Under the pieces are notes generated by a model. It had not been told where the DNA came from, did no database searches, and worked only from the letters and a program-made list of their open reading frames with translations. The position numbers and the translations under genes were made by a program. A stretch of DNA of 64,000 bases from Diadema setosum (lineage: Eukaryota; Echinodermata; Echinoidea; Diadematoida; Diadematidae): positions 30,250,394 to 30,314,393 of the forward strand of contig CM067070.1 of assembly GCA_033980235.1 (NCBI GenBank), read 5' to 3'. Of this stretch, positions 1 through 10,660 are shown one piece after another; position 1 is the stretch's first letter, and each line of letters begins with the position of its first letter.

Positions 1-819
1 AAAAATAAAAAATTACCGAAGGCCAATGTGCCCCTAATTTCACGATCATCGCGCGAACAATGCTGAAGTACCTCGATTACCAGAAGCTCTTCAGTGATTT
101 CTGGCCATAATATACCGTCACCATGGCAACGCAGTTTCCAATACATTCGACAAAATATAATGTTTTGCACATCTCCATCTCAAAACCAATGTGTGTGTGT
201 GCTAAACTCCATGAGCATTGCTTAAAACTTGAGAAGACTTGCAACGCACCGGTTTTATACTGCACTCTTATTTCTGCCGAGTCAAAATTTAAACTCTGAA
301 TCCGAGTCAAAAAAAAAATTTCACTCCGATCTGTGTAAATTTAACACCAACCGTGTACTTCTGACTCAAATCCGAGTTATCATTTTGGTTATCGGATTTT
401 TTACACCTGCGCAGAATCACATCAGAAATGCGGTAGCTTGTACCTTTTGTACGTAGCCCTGGGCTACATGCTATACGTTAGAACCAATCTACAATAGATG
501 TGAACCTACCTAGCTACACCTCAACTGTACATGCATAAGATACACATACGATCTTGATTGCTAATTCGAGCTACCGTACGGCCGCCTACGTCTACGCCAT
601 TACCAGTCAATGTGTCCGTGTCTAAAGTTCATTTTGCCCTAAATAAAACTGACTGTTTAGACCATGTCTCAGGCAATTATTTATGTGAGTGTTGTGAATG
701 AGGTAGGTACTCGCCGATGAAAACTCCAATGTATTTCTCCACTCCGCATTCCTCTAGAAAAGTGCACACCAATTTGTCAATGTCATTTTGCTGGAATAGA
801 TTGCACCTAACTGACCCCA

Positions 820-992
820 TTTCCGAGTCAAATTTGATACTTTCCGAGTTAATTTGACGCCACAGAAATGACTCGGAAAGTGACTCGGAATCCAAGTGAA
901 ATCATTTGACTCGGATGGAGCTGACTCCCATTTGGCGCCATTTCCGAGTCACATTTTACACTTTCCGAGTTATTTTTGACGCCGCAGAAATA
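820..992. repeat. Two diverged direct copies of a CCGAGT-rich repeat
   Basis: A segment beginning TTTCCGAGTCA at 820 recurs at 941 (offset 121 bp). Both copies carry TTTCCGAGT twice and end in GACGCC(A/G)CAGAAAT. Inverted copies (ACTCGG) lie between them at 870-915, and related CCGAGT words occur at 295-385. It looks like a local tandem or inverted repeat cluster, family unknown. Confidence 0.55.
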
Positions 993-1004
993 AGAGTGTG
1001 CGCG

Positions 1005-1265
1005 CGACGGACTTATCGGCCTTTGTAACAAAACGAAAAGTGGACTTATCGGTTTTACCGCAAAACACCTTGAAGAGCACAACATTTCAGAATTTTCCCT
1101 TTTTGTAGATTTATAACAAATCATACCTTCTATTACGTAGGTAACCGACACTCATATGTGATCCCTGTAATATTCACGTACTACGCCAATAGAGTGTAAC
1201 GGCAAATCGTGACTTAAAAGAATTTAGCGTAATAGACTTATCGGTTTTTGCGAAGAAACTCTTCA
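1005..1265. repeat. Fragments of the AT-targeting MITE end
   Basis: GGACTTATCGG(T/C)TTTT words at about 1009, 1042 and 1231, followed by CTCTTCATG near 1256, match the terminal sequence of the roughly 255-bp MITEs at 8083, 23521 and 33377. They read as degraded or solo ends. Boundaries are uncertain. Confidence 0.45.
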
Positions 1266-2088
1266 TGTCTTTAGTCAAATATGCACCCTATCTTCACTAC
1301 TTTAAAAAAATCCCAGAATCATAGATATAGTAACATGAACAATTGAACAAAATCTTAAATATTACCACTATAACATAACAATTTATATGACACCGAGGTT
1401 GCGGTGTTTGATGCTTTTGGTTTGACGATGTCTCAAACAATTAAGATAATCACAAATATCTTACCGCCCATACAGAGGCCCTTATTCTAGTCAAGAAAGT
1501 TTGCCTACTGATGACGTCTCCTTTACCTGTTATTAAAAATACGATACCGACTCTTATGACAGTACGTACGCGAAATATTTATATTTCTTTTAACACAGTC
1601 TTAGTGCCCGTCTATGTTAAACATTTTCATGACGACTTTATCAATTTCTTATGATTTTGTTTGAACAAGTGGGGAAATAGAACAAAATAGAACTGAGTTG
1701 AAATTACATGTCATATGAACTGACTTTGTGGAATTGGTTGGGTGGGGTACAGGTTGCAGCCGCACATATCATAATAACTCGCTTTCCTTGTTCTCATATT
1801 CTAAACAATCATTGTATATACATATAAATATCACTATATAAAAGTACAATATATCCGTTCATATATCTTTTGGGATCTTCATGTAATAATTGACCCCAAT
1901 ATGGCCCAATTCTCATCTTTCATGACCTGCACATGCTAATACACAATAGTAAAACTATTTTACTCCATAGATTCGTTTAAATGGCTATCCGGGGTATCCG
2001 TCACAGCCTTGGCCGCTTGCTGGGCCGTTTTGTCATATATGTACATTCGAAGGAGCTTCCATGTGACATCAGGGGTAAGTTCAATTGT
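1266..2088. other. Unassigned AT-rich DNA
   Basis: I see no coding frame, RNA gene or clear repeat structure here. It is ordinary AT-rich sequence ending at the TTAA that flanks the next element. Confidence 0.5.
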
Positions 2089-2092
2089 TTAA

Positions 2093-3083
2093 CCCTATTA
2101 AGCCCAAGCTATTTTGACCCTTCGCAGGCCCAAGGGGGGGGGGGGGGCACATAGTGCCCCCCTATATAACTTTTTTTTTATTATTTGATGTATCATCGTC
2201 ATATTTGGCACGTGGGTAGAGTAACTCATACTCTACATGATCGTACATTTGAATTTTCACATGGTCACCCATGGAGGGCGGTATTTACCAAAATATAAAG
2301 AAATAGATAGGAAATATGCTAAAAACATGATTTTTCTGTATAATTTCTTTATCGCCATTATATATGTCTTATTATAGACCAATCATTTTCATATTTGCCA
2401 CAAATGATAAGCAAGTGGAATTTCATTACTTACTTGTTATGGTTGAAATTTCTCAAGGTCACCACATGGGGGCGCTGTTCATATCAACATAGTGATACAT
2501 TATGAGACCTGAGATGAAATGTTTGGGATGGGTACATGTATAGTTATGACATTTCATATTTGCATAATAGTGGAATTTTGAGATTGCAAATTGATAATAT
2601 GATAAACTAATGATATGAGAGGCATAACTCGGGTGAAGGAATCAAAATAACTCAAAATATAAGGGCAATCTTTAGAAAATATCATTATTTTCAATTATCT
2701 CTATTATATCTATTGTTTTATGCCTTTGTCACATAAAAACAAAGGAAATAATAAGAAAAACTTTCCAGGACCATAATAACTTCGAGTTTTGTTCCCTCAA
2801 CAAATTTCAGCCAAGAAACACCCATTTCATACACTGTAATGCTGTTAAATGAAATGGGAACAGAAAAATGATGCAAAATCTGACTGACATGGTTGTCAGT
2901 TTATAGTTGCCATTGCAACCAGCAACATCAAATATAGCTAAATTATATATCAAAATGTTTGTAATAAGATTTTAGGAAAAGTCACCAAATTTGGTTGAAA
3001 TCGGATAAAGGGCGAAGGAGTGGCAAACGAAAATCTGGTAGGGGGGCACAATGTGCCCCCCCCCCCCCTTGGGCTTTATAGGG
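2093..3083. mobile_element. piggyBac-like non-autonomous element (MITE), copy 1
   Basis: The left end reads TTAA then CCCTATTAAGCCCAAG. The right end reads CTTGGGCTTTATAGGG and is followed by a degraded TTAA (TAAG). Ends starting CCCT inside a TTAA duplication are the hallmark of the piggyBac superfamily. Each end also carries a G-run, a CACAATGTG-type palindrome and a C-run (2137-2163 and 3044-3068) that could form hairpins. The roughly 990-bp interior has no transposase frame. A second copy in opposite orientation lies at 58670-60345, and its matching interior fixes the boundaries. Confidence 0.8.
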
Positions 3084-3433
3084 TAAGGAAAGAATAAATG
3101 TCCCTGCCCCCTTAATTTTAATTTGCTTGATGTCATTGACATAACCCTTGTCCAAAAAAAGAAAAAGAAAAAGAAAACACTTAATGAATAGGGGATTTTA
3201 TTTTCCTTTCAAACCTCACCACCCCTCCGTCCCATAGTTTCTTGCTTTTCTTTCTTTTTTCAGTCAGAAACGTCCAATGTATAGCTTTGTTAATAATCGG
3301 AGGAATACTCGTTTTCCGGTTATAAATGAAACTTAAAAAAAATAATGATTTTTTTTTTTGGTTCAGTTTAAGCTGATAATCAATTAGAAATATATAAATA
3401 GGAAGAATTGAGTATACCTAAACCGGTTACACA

Positions 3434-4849
3434 TGTAACCCTACATCACTAGACCAACAAATGTCGCAAAACTTGAGTTTTCTATTACGGGCAGATACTA
3501 ACAGAGCAGAATCTAAGCTTTAAAACGATATATAACTCAGTTCATATGGATGCTCCCAACCTATCCAGATATCTGAACGAAAGCACACACTCTGGAGTGT
3601 GAACTGAGAAAAGAGGTTCTGAAGTACGGGGCCTAAACAGGCACCTAATCTTAACCAAGCCGTGCTAGCTGTGCAATAAATGGGACAAAAAAAAAAATGA
3701 CGTAAACCACTGGAGCAACAACACTGAGGAGATAATTAGGTCAAGGTTAAATTGAGCATGCTTTGTTGAAAAAAAAAACATAATCTTTCCATGATTGATG
3801 CAAGCTTTCAGAGCAGTGTCATCATCCTAAAGTTATTTGAGTTTAATTGAAGAGTGTATATGTGACCGTGCATCACAACACGAACAAAAAGTCGCACCTC
3901 TTGATTTAACATAAGGAATGAAAAAAAAAAAAAAAACAGGCCAAATTAGTCAATATTGAGTTGTTTTTCTATATCTTCTGAAAGAAGTACCCTTCTTCTA
4001 CATTGTTTTTAAATTTGGGATCACAAAATGAATGAGAAAGTGCATTTTCAGCAAGTTTTCTATAACTCTTTTTTTTTTTTTTAGAGTAGTGAGATCAGCT
4101 ATGTCTTAGAAGCTCCTTTTCATTTCTTGATAACCCTTTCCGCCCTCTTCATCTTCAAGTCTGATAACTTTTGAAGAGATAAGGCTACCGCTTTGAATGT
4201 TGGCATTAATCATGGACAGAATGTGTTTATAGAGCATGCTCAATTTCAATTTAATAAGATAATCCTGTCATTGTTGTTGCTCCAGTGGTTAACATCCTGT
4301 TTTTGTTCCAGTCTTCGCACAGCTAGCACGGTTTAGTAAAGATTAAATACTTGAATAGTCAGATAGACCCTGTGCTTAAGAGCATCTTTTCCCGGTTCAC
4401 ACTTTTCCAGAATGGGTGCATTCTTTCCAATTGGTTAGAAGAGTCCATTTGAATTGAGTTATACATCATTTTAAAGTTGAAAGTATGCTCTTTGAGAATC
4501 TGCCCTTAACAAAAAATCCATGTCTGGGGACTTTTTGTTTGTTTTGTATTGTAGGGTCACATAAAGGGTTGAATGAAATGAAAAGGGGACTCTATAAAGA
4601 CACACGTAATCAAACGTTTCTGAGAAAAAAAAAAAACAGGGGGTTGAGAAAAAACAAAGTGCTAAAAACGCAAATTCTTGTTCGTTTTCTGATCCGACAC
4701 ATTTCCAGAATGCAGAAGAAGACTTGCTCGTTTATAAAAAAAGAAAAAAAAAATCTATTTTGAGTAGGTTGACGTATTTCACCTCTTTTGAGTCCTAACA
4801 CAAAATGAGTGCGTGCGACTATTCGTTGGTTTTGTTATGCACAGTGATA
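3434..4849. mobile_element. TGTGACC-ended MITE interrupted by a second copy of itself
   Basis: The left half (3434-3860) matches the forward family sequence: TGTAACCCTAC..., an AAGCTTTAAAA block, and GTGAACTGAGAAAAGAGG. The right half resumes at 4562 with AAAGGGTTGAATGAAATG and runs to a degraded end (CAGTGATA) near 4849. Between them sits a complete copy in reverse orientation. Uninterrupted family members read straight across the junction, as at 62445-62470. The host copy is the older of the two. Confidence 0.8.
3861..4561 (-). mobile_element. TGTGACC-ended ~700-bp MITE, nested reverse copy
   Basis: It starts TGTGACCGTGCATCAC and ends GGGTCACA, flanked by TA at 3859-3860 and 4562-4563. A 2-bp TA duplication would suit Tc1/mariner-like mobilisation, but that assignment is inference. 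Terminal inverted repeats extend about 37 bp (CAAAACAAACAAAAAGTCGC in the consensus). There is no coding capacity. Confidence 0.8.
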
Positions 4850-5432
4850 TATCATCGAATATTCGTATTTATGCAGACAATTGCATTTTGCACAGACGTA
4901 TCAATTCATTTACAGACTGTAATAATTCACAAGAAAATTTTAATTATTTGGATATTTGGTCAAAGATATGGCATCTTCATTTTACTGTTAACTATGTATA
5001 ACAGGTAATGAGAATATCATGGCAAAAACAATTTTTGATAATGATTACATTTTATAAGGAAAGAAATTATCTGTGACATAGTCAGAAAAAAAAAATGGTG
5101 TAATCATAAATGAAACACTCAACTGGATTAACCATTGCAATGAAACGTAATTAAAATGTAGTGAACTAATTGGTGTTATAAAAACAATTTTGTTTATAAT
5201 TATTGTCGTTCACATGTTTAAACCACTAAGTTCAATTCACTTATATGTCCATGTTTATAATATTGTGCTGCTACTTGCGACCCGTACGGGTTATCTCACA
5301 TTAACGTACTTGAGCGTGTTCAGAAGAAGTTAATACGACTGTTTTTGTTTGTTTGTTTGTTTGTTTTTTTTTTGCGTGTTTCTTGTTGTAACTGGTAAAC
5401 AAGTTATGGCACGTTGTGGCATAAATATCTAT

Positions 5433-5437
<5 letters not shown>

Positions 5438-5495
<58 letters not shown>

Positions 5496-5517
5496 CATAT
5501 ATATATATATATATGCA

Positions 5518-5562
<45 letters not shown>

Positions 5563-5600
5563 ATTATATACACACATACATATGTGTGTGTCTGTGTGTG
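5438..5600. repeat. Compound (TA)n/(TG)n microsatellite
   Basis: This is about 115 bp of near-pure TA with TTTACA and GCATGC interruptions, passing into TGTGTG and ACACAC. The apparent YIYIYI protein frames here are translations of the microsatellite. Confidence 0.95.
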
Positions 5601-5634
5601 GATGTTACCGTGTATGAATAAACAAACAAAAAAA

Positions 5635-5852
5635 TCACTTGATATGGATCTTTAGTTATTGGCAAATTGTAAAAGAGCCGATTCTAAACTTTAAAATGGA
5701 ACTTTAAATGTAATTTTAAAACTCTAAACTCTAAATATTGGAAACAGAGAAGACACTCTGGAAAAGTGTGAACCGAGAAAAGAGGCTCGGGGGTACATGG
5801 TTTATTCAAGCGCTTAATCTTCACCAAATCGTGTTAGCTGTGTGCTGAATGA

Positions 5853-5896
<44 letters not shown>

Positions 5897-6130
5897 GTGT
5901 GTAAACCACCGGAGCGACAACAATGAAGAGCTATTAGAGTAGACTAAAGTTAAACATGCTCTATTAACACATTCTGACCATGATTAATGCCAACTTTCAA
6001 CGCAGAAGCGTTGACCCTTCAAAGGCAGACTTTGGTTTGCAAAGGGTTATCAAAAAAAAAAAGTGTAAAGGGGCCGCTAAGATATACCTGATCTCATTAC
6101 TTTGTAAAAAGTTTGTAGAAAATATGAAAA
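5635..6130 (+). mobile_element. Truncated copy of the ~700-bp TGTGACC MITE
   Basis: It matches the family from the GAGCCGATTCTAAAC block through GTGAACCGAGAAAAGAGGCT, TTCAAGCGCTTAATCTT and the CATTCTGACCATGATTAATG block. Both termini are missing. A (CA)n tract at 5853-5892 replaces the A-rich GGGACAAAAA segment of other copies. Confidence 0.7.
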
Positions 6131-6530
6131 CACAATATTGGGCCGGATGCATGTAAACTAGCAATTGTTTGTGCTAGCCTTTTGCTTGAATCCGTACATA
6201 TAAAAAAGAAAGGAAATTGCTTGCGATCGAAAGCTTTTACCAGCAAGTACAAGCAATTGCTTGCTGCCAGCAAGCAATTGAGACCAAGCATTTGCTTGAA
6301 AACGTATGCATAAAATAGTCTGTTGCCTGTTCTTGCTAGCAATTGCTTACGAGTTTCCAAGCTCTGTAAAATGAGCTTGAACTTTTTGCTTATTGGGTGG
6401 TCATTTTAAAGTATCATTTCCATGTTCATTAGAAAAGCCAAACTTGCGCAGGAATGGTATAAACCTACAAAAAATATCTCCCAAGTTGTGTATTAAACCT
6501 GTTCGTTTCAAAAACGGGAATGTCCAGTGC

Positions 6531-7304
6531 GGCCGTGATTTCGCAAAACAACATATCTGCATTTTGGTACTTTCGAGATATTCGCGATTTTAGATTTTGA
6601 AGCCACAAAGTACTAGAATTGTTCCCATTGCTCTCCAGTTGAATAATTTTCCAAGATACTTTTTCTAAATATGGCCTACATCATTCTTCTAGTATCTTGT
6701 TAAAATTTAAGTCAAAAAGATTTGTTTTTTTGTTCAAAATATCTAAGACTTTTTGTAGATACGTTGTTTTGCCAGATCATCCAAACTTCGGACCACGTGC
6801 GTGGTTAGGCAAAACAACATAAGCTGTTCTGCGCACAACGGCATTAGCATGGCAGAACAACGTATCTTACCTCGCACTGAGCAGTAGCAAGGCAGAACAA
6901 CGTATGTGCAGCGTGCAGCTTCTCTGCGCATCATTCTCGGCAGGGAGTGCGATTTGGCAAAACAACATATCTGCGTTTTGGTACAGTAGCTGCGCTGCGG
7001 CTAAGACCGGTCGGGCAGCTGCATGCTGCAGTTAGGTTGTTTTGCCATGTCACACAACAAAGATGCGTTATTCTGCCAGAAAAACCGGAAGCTCAAATAA
7101 GATTCTGGGACAGAAACTGATTTGGCAGAACAACGTAAGTAAGTAAGTTTACGTCGCTGAAATTAAAATGCATTTTTTCTAAAAATTAATATCACTTTGA
7201 GAGCTGAATTTTGACATATGTTCAAAAATGGCTTAATTTATCTAAAAAGCCAAAAACCTGAAAAACCACAAATTTGCAGATACGTTGTTTGCCAAATCAC
7301 GGCC
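6531..7304. mobile_element. TIR element with reiterated GGCAAAACAACGTA motif
   Basis: The left end GGCCGTGATTTCGCAAAAC is the inverse of the right end, which ends GCCAAATCACGGCC. The match continues through ACAACATATCTGC to give roughly 30 bp of TIR. The interior repeats the motif GGCA(A/G)AACAAC(A/G)TA or its complement about eight times (for example 6764, 6806, 6850, 6890, 6954, 7035, 7125). No coding frame and no clear target duplication are visible. Superfamily unknown. Confidence 0.65.
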
Positions 7305-7341
7305 GGGTGGATAGCAAGCAAAATGTGATGAGAAAAAAGTA

Positions 7342-7541
7342 CAGTGGACTCCCGTAATAGCGAAGTCCTCGGGACCGACAGTTTTTTTTTTTTTTTTTTT
7401 TTTTACTTATACCAAAATTTCCTTATAAACGAACAAATAAACAATAAAAATCAAAGAGAGGATATTGCTGCGGTCTGAATATTTATTTCGTTGTAACCAG
7501 AATTTCGTTAAAACCGTGTTCGTTATAACGGGAGTGCAGTG
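7342..7541. mobile_element. pogo/Tigger-like MITE, 200 bp
   Basis: CAGTGGACTCCCGTAAT at the left and TAACGGGAGTGCAGTG at the right are imperfect inverted ends flanked by TA (7340-7341 and 7542-7543). The interior has a long T-run and TTCGTTATAACG words typical of pogo-type termini. It is a short internal-deletion relative of the 10661-12010 element. Confidence 0.75.
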
Positions 7542-7626
7542 TATCATATGTCTAAAGTCAGTGGAGAGCAAGAAGCAAGATGCGATCTGGAAAAGCCGGG
7601 CTACTATGAGCAGTGATTGGAATCAG

Positions 7627-7634
7627 CCAGTATT

Positions 7635-7680
<46 letters not shown>
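7627..7680. repeat. (TG)n microsatellite
   Basis: This is a TG dinucleotide tract with two early interruptions. The VCVCVC protein frame across it is an artefact. Confidence 0.95.
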
Positions 7681-7682
<2 letters not shown>

Positions 7683-8082
7683 TATTATGAGAATCATTTC
7701 AGAGCTCTTCAACTATGTCAGGAAATGTGTTCCAAACACACATGCTCTTTCCAATTCATGCTGTCACACCCGCCATCGTTCTTGTGTCCGCACAGGTGTG
7801 ACATCCTTTTTGTTGAAAGCGCAAGCAATTATTATTTTTTACAGGACAAGCAAAAGGTAAATGCACAATCAAAAGGTTATGCACATGGATTTAAGCAATT
7901 GCTTGAGCTAGATTCTAACTAGACGAGCTTGTGTTTGTGCTTGAAGAAATAGCTTACAAGCGATAACGACTTTATTGCATTCGGCCAAATGACTTGGTTG
8001 ACCCGTATAACTTGTTTTGTTTTGAGACCTCACGTATTCAAATCAAAATCTGTTTGTTAGTGCTACGATGCACTGTCATACA

Positions 8083-8337
8083 TATGAAGAGTTTGTTTGC
8101 AAAAACCGATAAGTCCATATTTGCCAAAAGGAGATATTTGCGATTAAAGGTCAAGAAAAATAAAGAGAATAATAAGAAAACTTTTGTTTCTTTTGACCAT
8201 AGCTTCAAAAATATACCTATATAGGTAGTGACCAAAATATCATTTAAAAGGTATCATTTTGTACTTTATGAGAGAGATCACACTTCAAAATCTTCAAAAA
8301 TGGACTTATTGGTTTTTGCAAACAAACCCTTCATATA
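8083..8337. mobile_element. AT-flanked ~255-bp MITE, copy 1
   Basis: It begins ATATGAAGAGTTTGTTTGCA and ends with the inverse, TGCAAACAAACCCTTCATAT, giving TIRs of about 38 bp that include GATAAGTCCAT. The interior (AAAGGTCAAGAAAAATAAA...) matches the copy at 23521 closely. It has no coding capacity. Confidence 0.8.
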
Positions 8338-8559
8338 TTAATTAGTAAAATGACGCACGTACTTCAGACTAATAACGTTTTACAAAAAGATAAATGATAT
8401 GGGGAACACCGGATATCATAGAATTGCACGGGAGAACACAAATCGGTACAAATGACCATAATAAGAGAGTCAAGAATTGTCGACAATTGGAAAAAAAAAA
8501 TATCACGGTCGCACATATGTCTTTTACATGTCAATTTACGACCTTTTTTACGTGTACTG

Positions 8560-8715
8560 GTACAGAAGAAAAAGCCGTCTTAAAGACGTCACTTTGACGA
8601 AACTAGACAAAGAAAAAAGAAGTCAGTTTCACGTCGTTCTTAAGCCGATATACATTAATAACTTTGTTAATTACAGGATCAAACAAAGGTGTGGGCATCT
8701 TTAGCTACAATCTTA
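8560..8715. repeat. Left piece of an old repeat split by the Harbinger-like element
   Basis: The segment around GTGTGGGCATCTTTAGCTAC (8690-8710) aligns with GTGAGCACCTCAAGGTAC at 54747-54765. It contains GACGTCACTTTGACG, as expected for the tail of the TGACGTCA-array family. The alignment resumes at 15300 after the inserted element. It is diverged but collinear. Confidence 0.45.
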
Positions 8716-9070
8716 AGCCCCCGTCACACTACAGCATATAAATCAGCGAATGCCTAGCGGATTGGCAAAATTTGGCAAAGTCCAGATACGCTCGAATCCG
8801 CTCGAATCCGCAAGCAAAACGTCGTTTTCGAACGTTCGCCTAACGAATGATGAGCATATGCTAACCGTGTTACGAGCGGATTAAGTAGCGAATGAAAGCG
8901 AATGCGTACAGTCCGTCCAGCGGATGCTGAGCGGAGAAAGCGAATGAGGAGCGAATGCCCAACATATGCAGAGCGATACTGCGGCAGTCACGTGACGGAT
9001 CTCGACTGACGCACATTTTCCCAAATCATTTTGAGTAGTGACAGTGTCGAGTAACGTTGTGATTGTGAGA

Positions 9071-9250
9071 ATGGCCCCCAAAAGAAGGAAGGAGAAGTCA
9101 CCACCAAGTGCTGCTGATGTCATTACCCTCGACAGTCCTCAAGATTCCTGTGTTCCTTCTGATGATCACGTTGACGATGATGTGGGGAGTCCAACATCCT
9201 CCATTACGGTTCTAGGAACAGTACCCCCTGGAAAACCACCATCCGGATAA
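9071..9250 (+). pseudogene. Possible N-terminal fragment of a Harbinger accessory protein
   Basis: An ATG frame of 59 codons starts MAPKRRKEKSPPSAADV, with a basic nuclear-localisation-like start followed by an acidic, Ser/Asp-rich stretch, then runs into the 15-bp minisatellite (PPGKPPSG) and stops. It lies about 355 bp inside the left TIR, reading inward, where Harbinger elements often place their second, DNA-binding ORF. I do not recognise a domain. The composition looks like a genuine nuclear protein start rather than random sequence. Treat the link to Harbinger as positional inference. It could also be a short chance frame. Confidence 0.3.
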
Positions 9251-10006
9251 CTACCACCCGGATAATTACCCCCCAGGACAATTCCCCCCTAGGGCAACTA
9301 CCCCCCGGACAACTACCCTCCAAGGGCAATTACCCTCCAGGGTAATTACCCCCTAGGACAACTACCCCCCGGACAACTACCCTCCTAGGGCAATCACCCC
9401 CCAGGGCAATTCCCCCTTAGGAAAACTACCCCCTGGATAACTACCCCTCGGATAACTACCCCTGGATAACTACCCCCTCGGATAACTACCCCCTGGATAA
9501 GTACCCCCCGGAAAACTACCCCCTGGGTAACTACCCCCGGAGAACTACCCCCTGGATAACTACCCACCGGAGAACTACCCCCTGGATAACTACCCCCCGG
9601 AGAACTACCCCCTGGGTAACTACCCCCTGGGTAACTACCCCCAGGATAACTACCCCTCGGATAACTACCCCCCGGATAATTACCCCTCGGATAATTACCC
9701 CCCGGATAATCACCCCCCCCCCGGATAATTACCCTCCGGATAACTACCCCCCCCCCCCCCCCGATAATTACCACCAGGATAATTATCCCCAGGTTAATTA
9801 CCCCTCCTCCGATAACTAGACCCCAGATAACTTCCACCCGATAACTACACCCTCCGATAACTTCCCGAGGATGATTACCCCGGATAAGCAAGCCTACAAC
9901 TCCCCCTCCCCAATAACTATCAAGACGAAAATTACCCCCAGGACAGTGCACCACGCCAATTACCCCCTGGGTAACTACCTCCCGGGTCATTGCCCCCCCC
10001 CCCCCA
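9236..10006. repeat. 15-bp minisatellite array, left arm
   Basis: Units of the type CCCCCCGGATAACTA repeat about 50 times with substitutions (CCCTGGATAACTA, CCCGGAGAACTA, CCAGGGCAATTA) and G/C-run indels. On the minus strand one frame reads Gly-Gly-Ser-Tyr-Pro repeatedly. The inverse array lies at 14108-14646. Confidence 0.95.
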
Positions 10007-10029
10007 TCTTACCTTTAATAAAAAAAAAT

Positions 10030-10167
10030 ATCATTACTACAGGAAACGAAGTTCTTTGTATTATTTGCCAGGAATCACGGAGATGCCATACTGATACATC
10101 ATTTTATGAAAACAACATCTTAAAGATTTACGATTTGTATCGTTTGCACTTAGGACAATTTATGTAA
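10030..10167 (+). pseudogene. LINE (CR1/L2/Jockey-like) ORF2 fragment after the RT core
   Basis: The frame contains NEVLCIICQESRRCHTD and then ENNILKIYDLYRLHLGQFM before a stop. This matches the conserved region downstream of the reverse transcriptase core in CR1/L2/Jockey-type LINEs, where a kinase-like RxxHT segment is followed by an ILKhxDhYxLxLGxFMYK block. The continuation (Pro-Thr-Arg and WNSLP block) is found 2.2 kb downstream at 12370. Sequence including a pogo-like element has therefore been inserted directly after the FM. The upstream RT domain is absent, replaced by the minisatellite. This is a dead 5'-truncated copy inside the Harbinger-like element. Confidence 0.6.
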
Positions 10168-10660
10168 AAGCTTTATTTCTCCCTCTGTATTTTGACTCTA
10201 TGTTCATAAAAAACGAAGCTGTCCCTTCATATCCTACCCGGTAATCCAGTAAATGTCAATGCCTTTAACCAAACTATTTTCGCTAAATCTGTATTTTCTT
10301 TTACTGTTCCGAAATTACGGATTTCTCTTGATAGTATAGTATAAAAGAAGTTTTAAGTTTGAATGCCTTTACCATTGAACTAAAGACATTTTGAAGAAAT
10401 GTTACACTTCAGAATGAGTTAAACTTTTTGCAATATTTTTTTAACCACAATTGTCTATCGTTTACCACAACTCCATGTAACACTTCTTTATTTTGAGGAG
10501 CTTATATCTCATGCCTCACGTGCCCTGGTTTTGACCCATCATCTTCCTCTTCCCTCTCGCTTTTCTCTGTCCACCGTGGAGGTAGTCTATTCCTGTCATT
10601 CATAACTCACCTTTCCTCTTTCTCTCATTACAAAGGATTTATCTCGTGTGTGTTCATGTA
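10168..10660. other. Unassigned insert between the two LINE pieces
   Basis: This AT- and CT-rich sequence has no recognised coding frame. Together with 12013-12365 it forms the material that separates the two halves of the LINE ORF and that received the pogo-like element. The right part (12215-12300) contains degenerate words resembling the 15-bp minisatellite. Confidence 0.4.

Noticed and set aside
5349..5621. 90-codon frame of Tyr-Ile repeats
   Set aside because: It is a translation of the (TA)n/(TG)n microsatellite.
9394..9990. 198-codon minus-strand frame, the longest in the window
   Set aside because: It lies over the 15-bp minisatellite and changes reading pattern at each indel. No unique coding sequence, so it is described as a repeat.
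9236..10006. Regular short repeats that could suggest a CRISPR array
   Set aside because: Units are contiguous 15-mers without unique spacers, and the DNA is eukaryotic in character.
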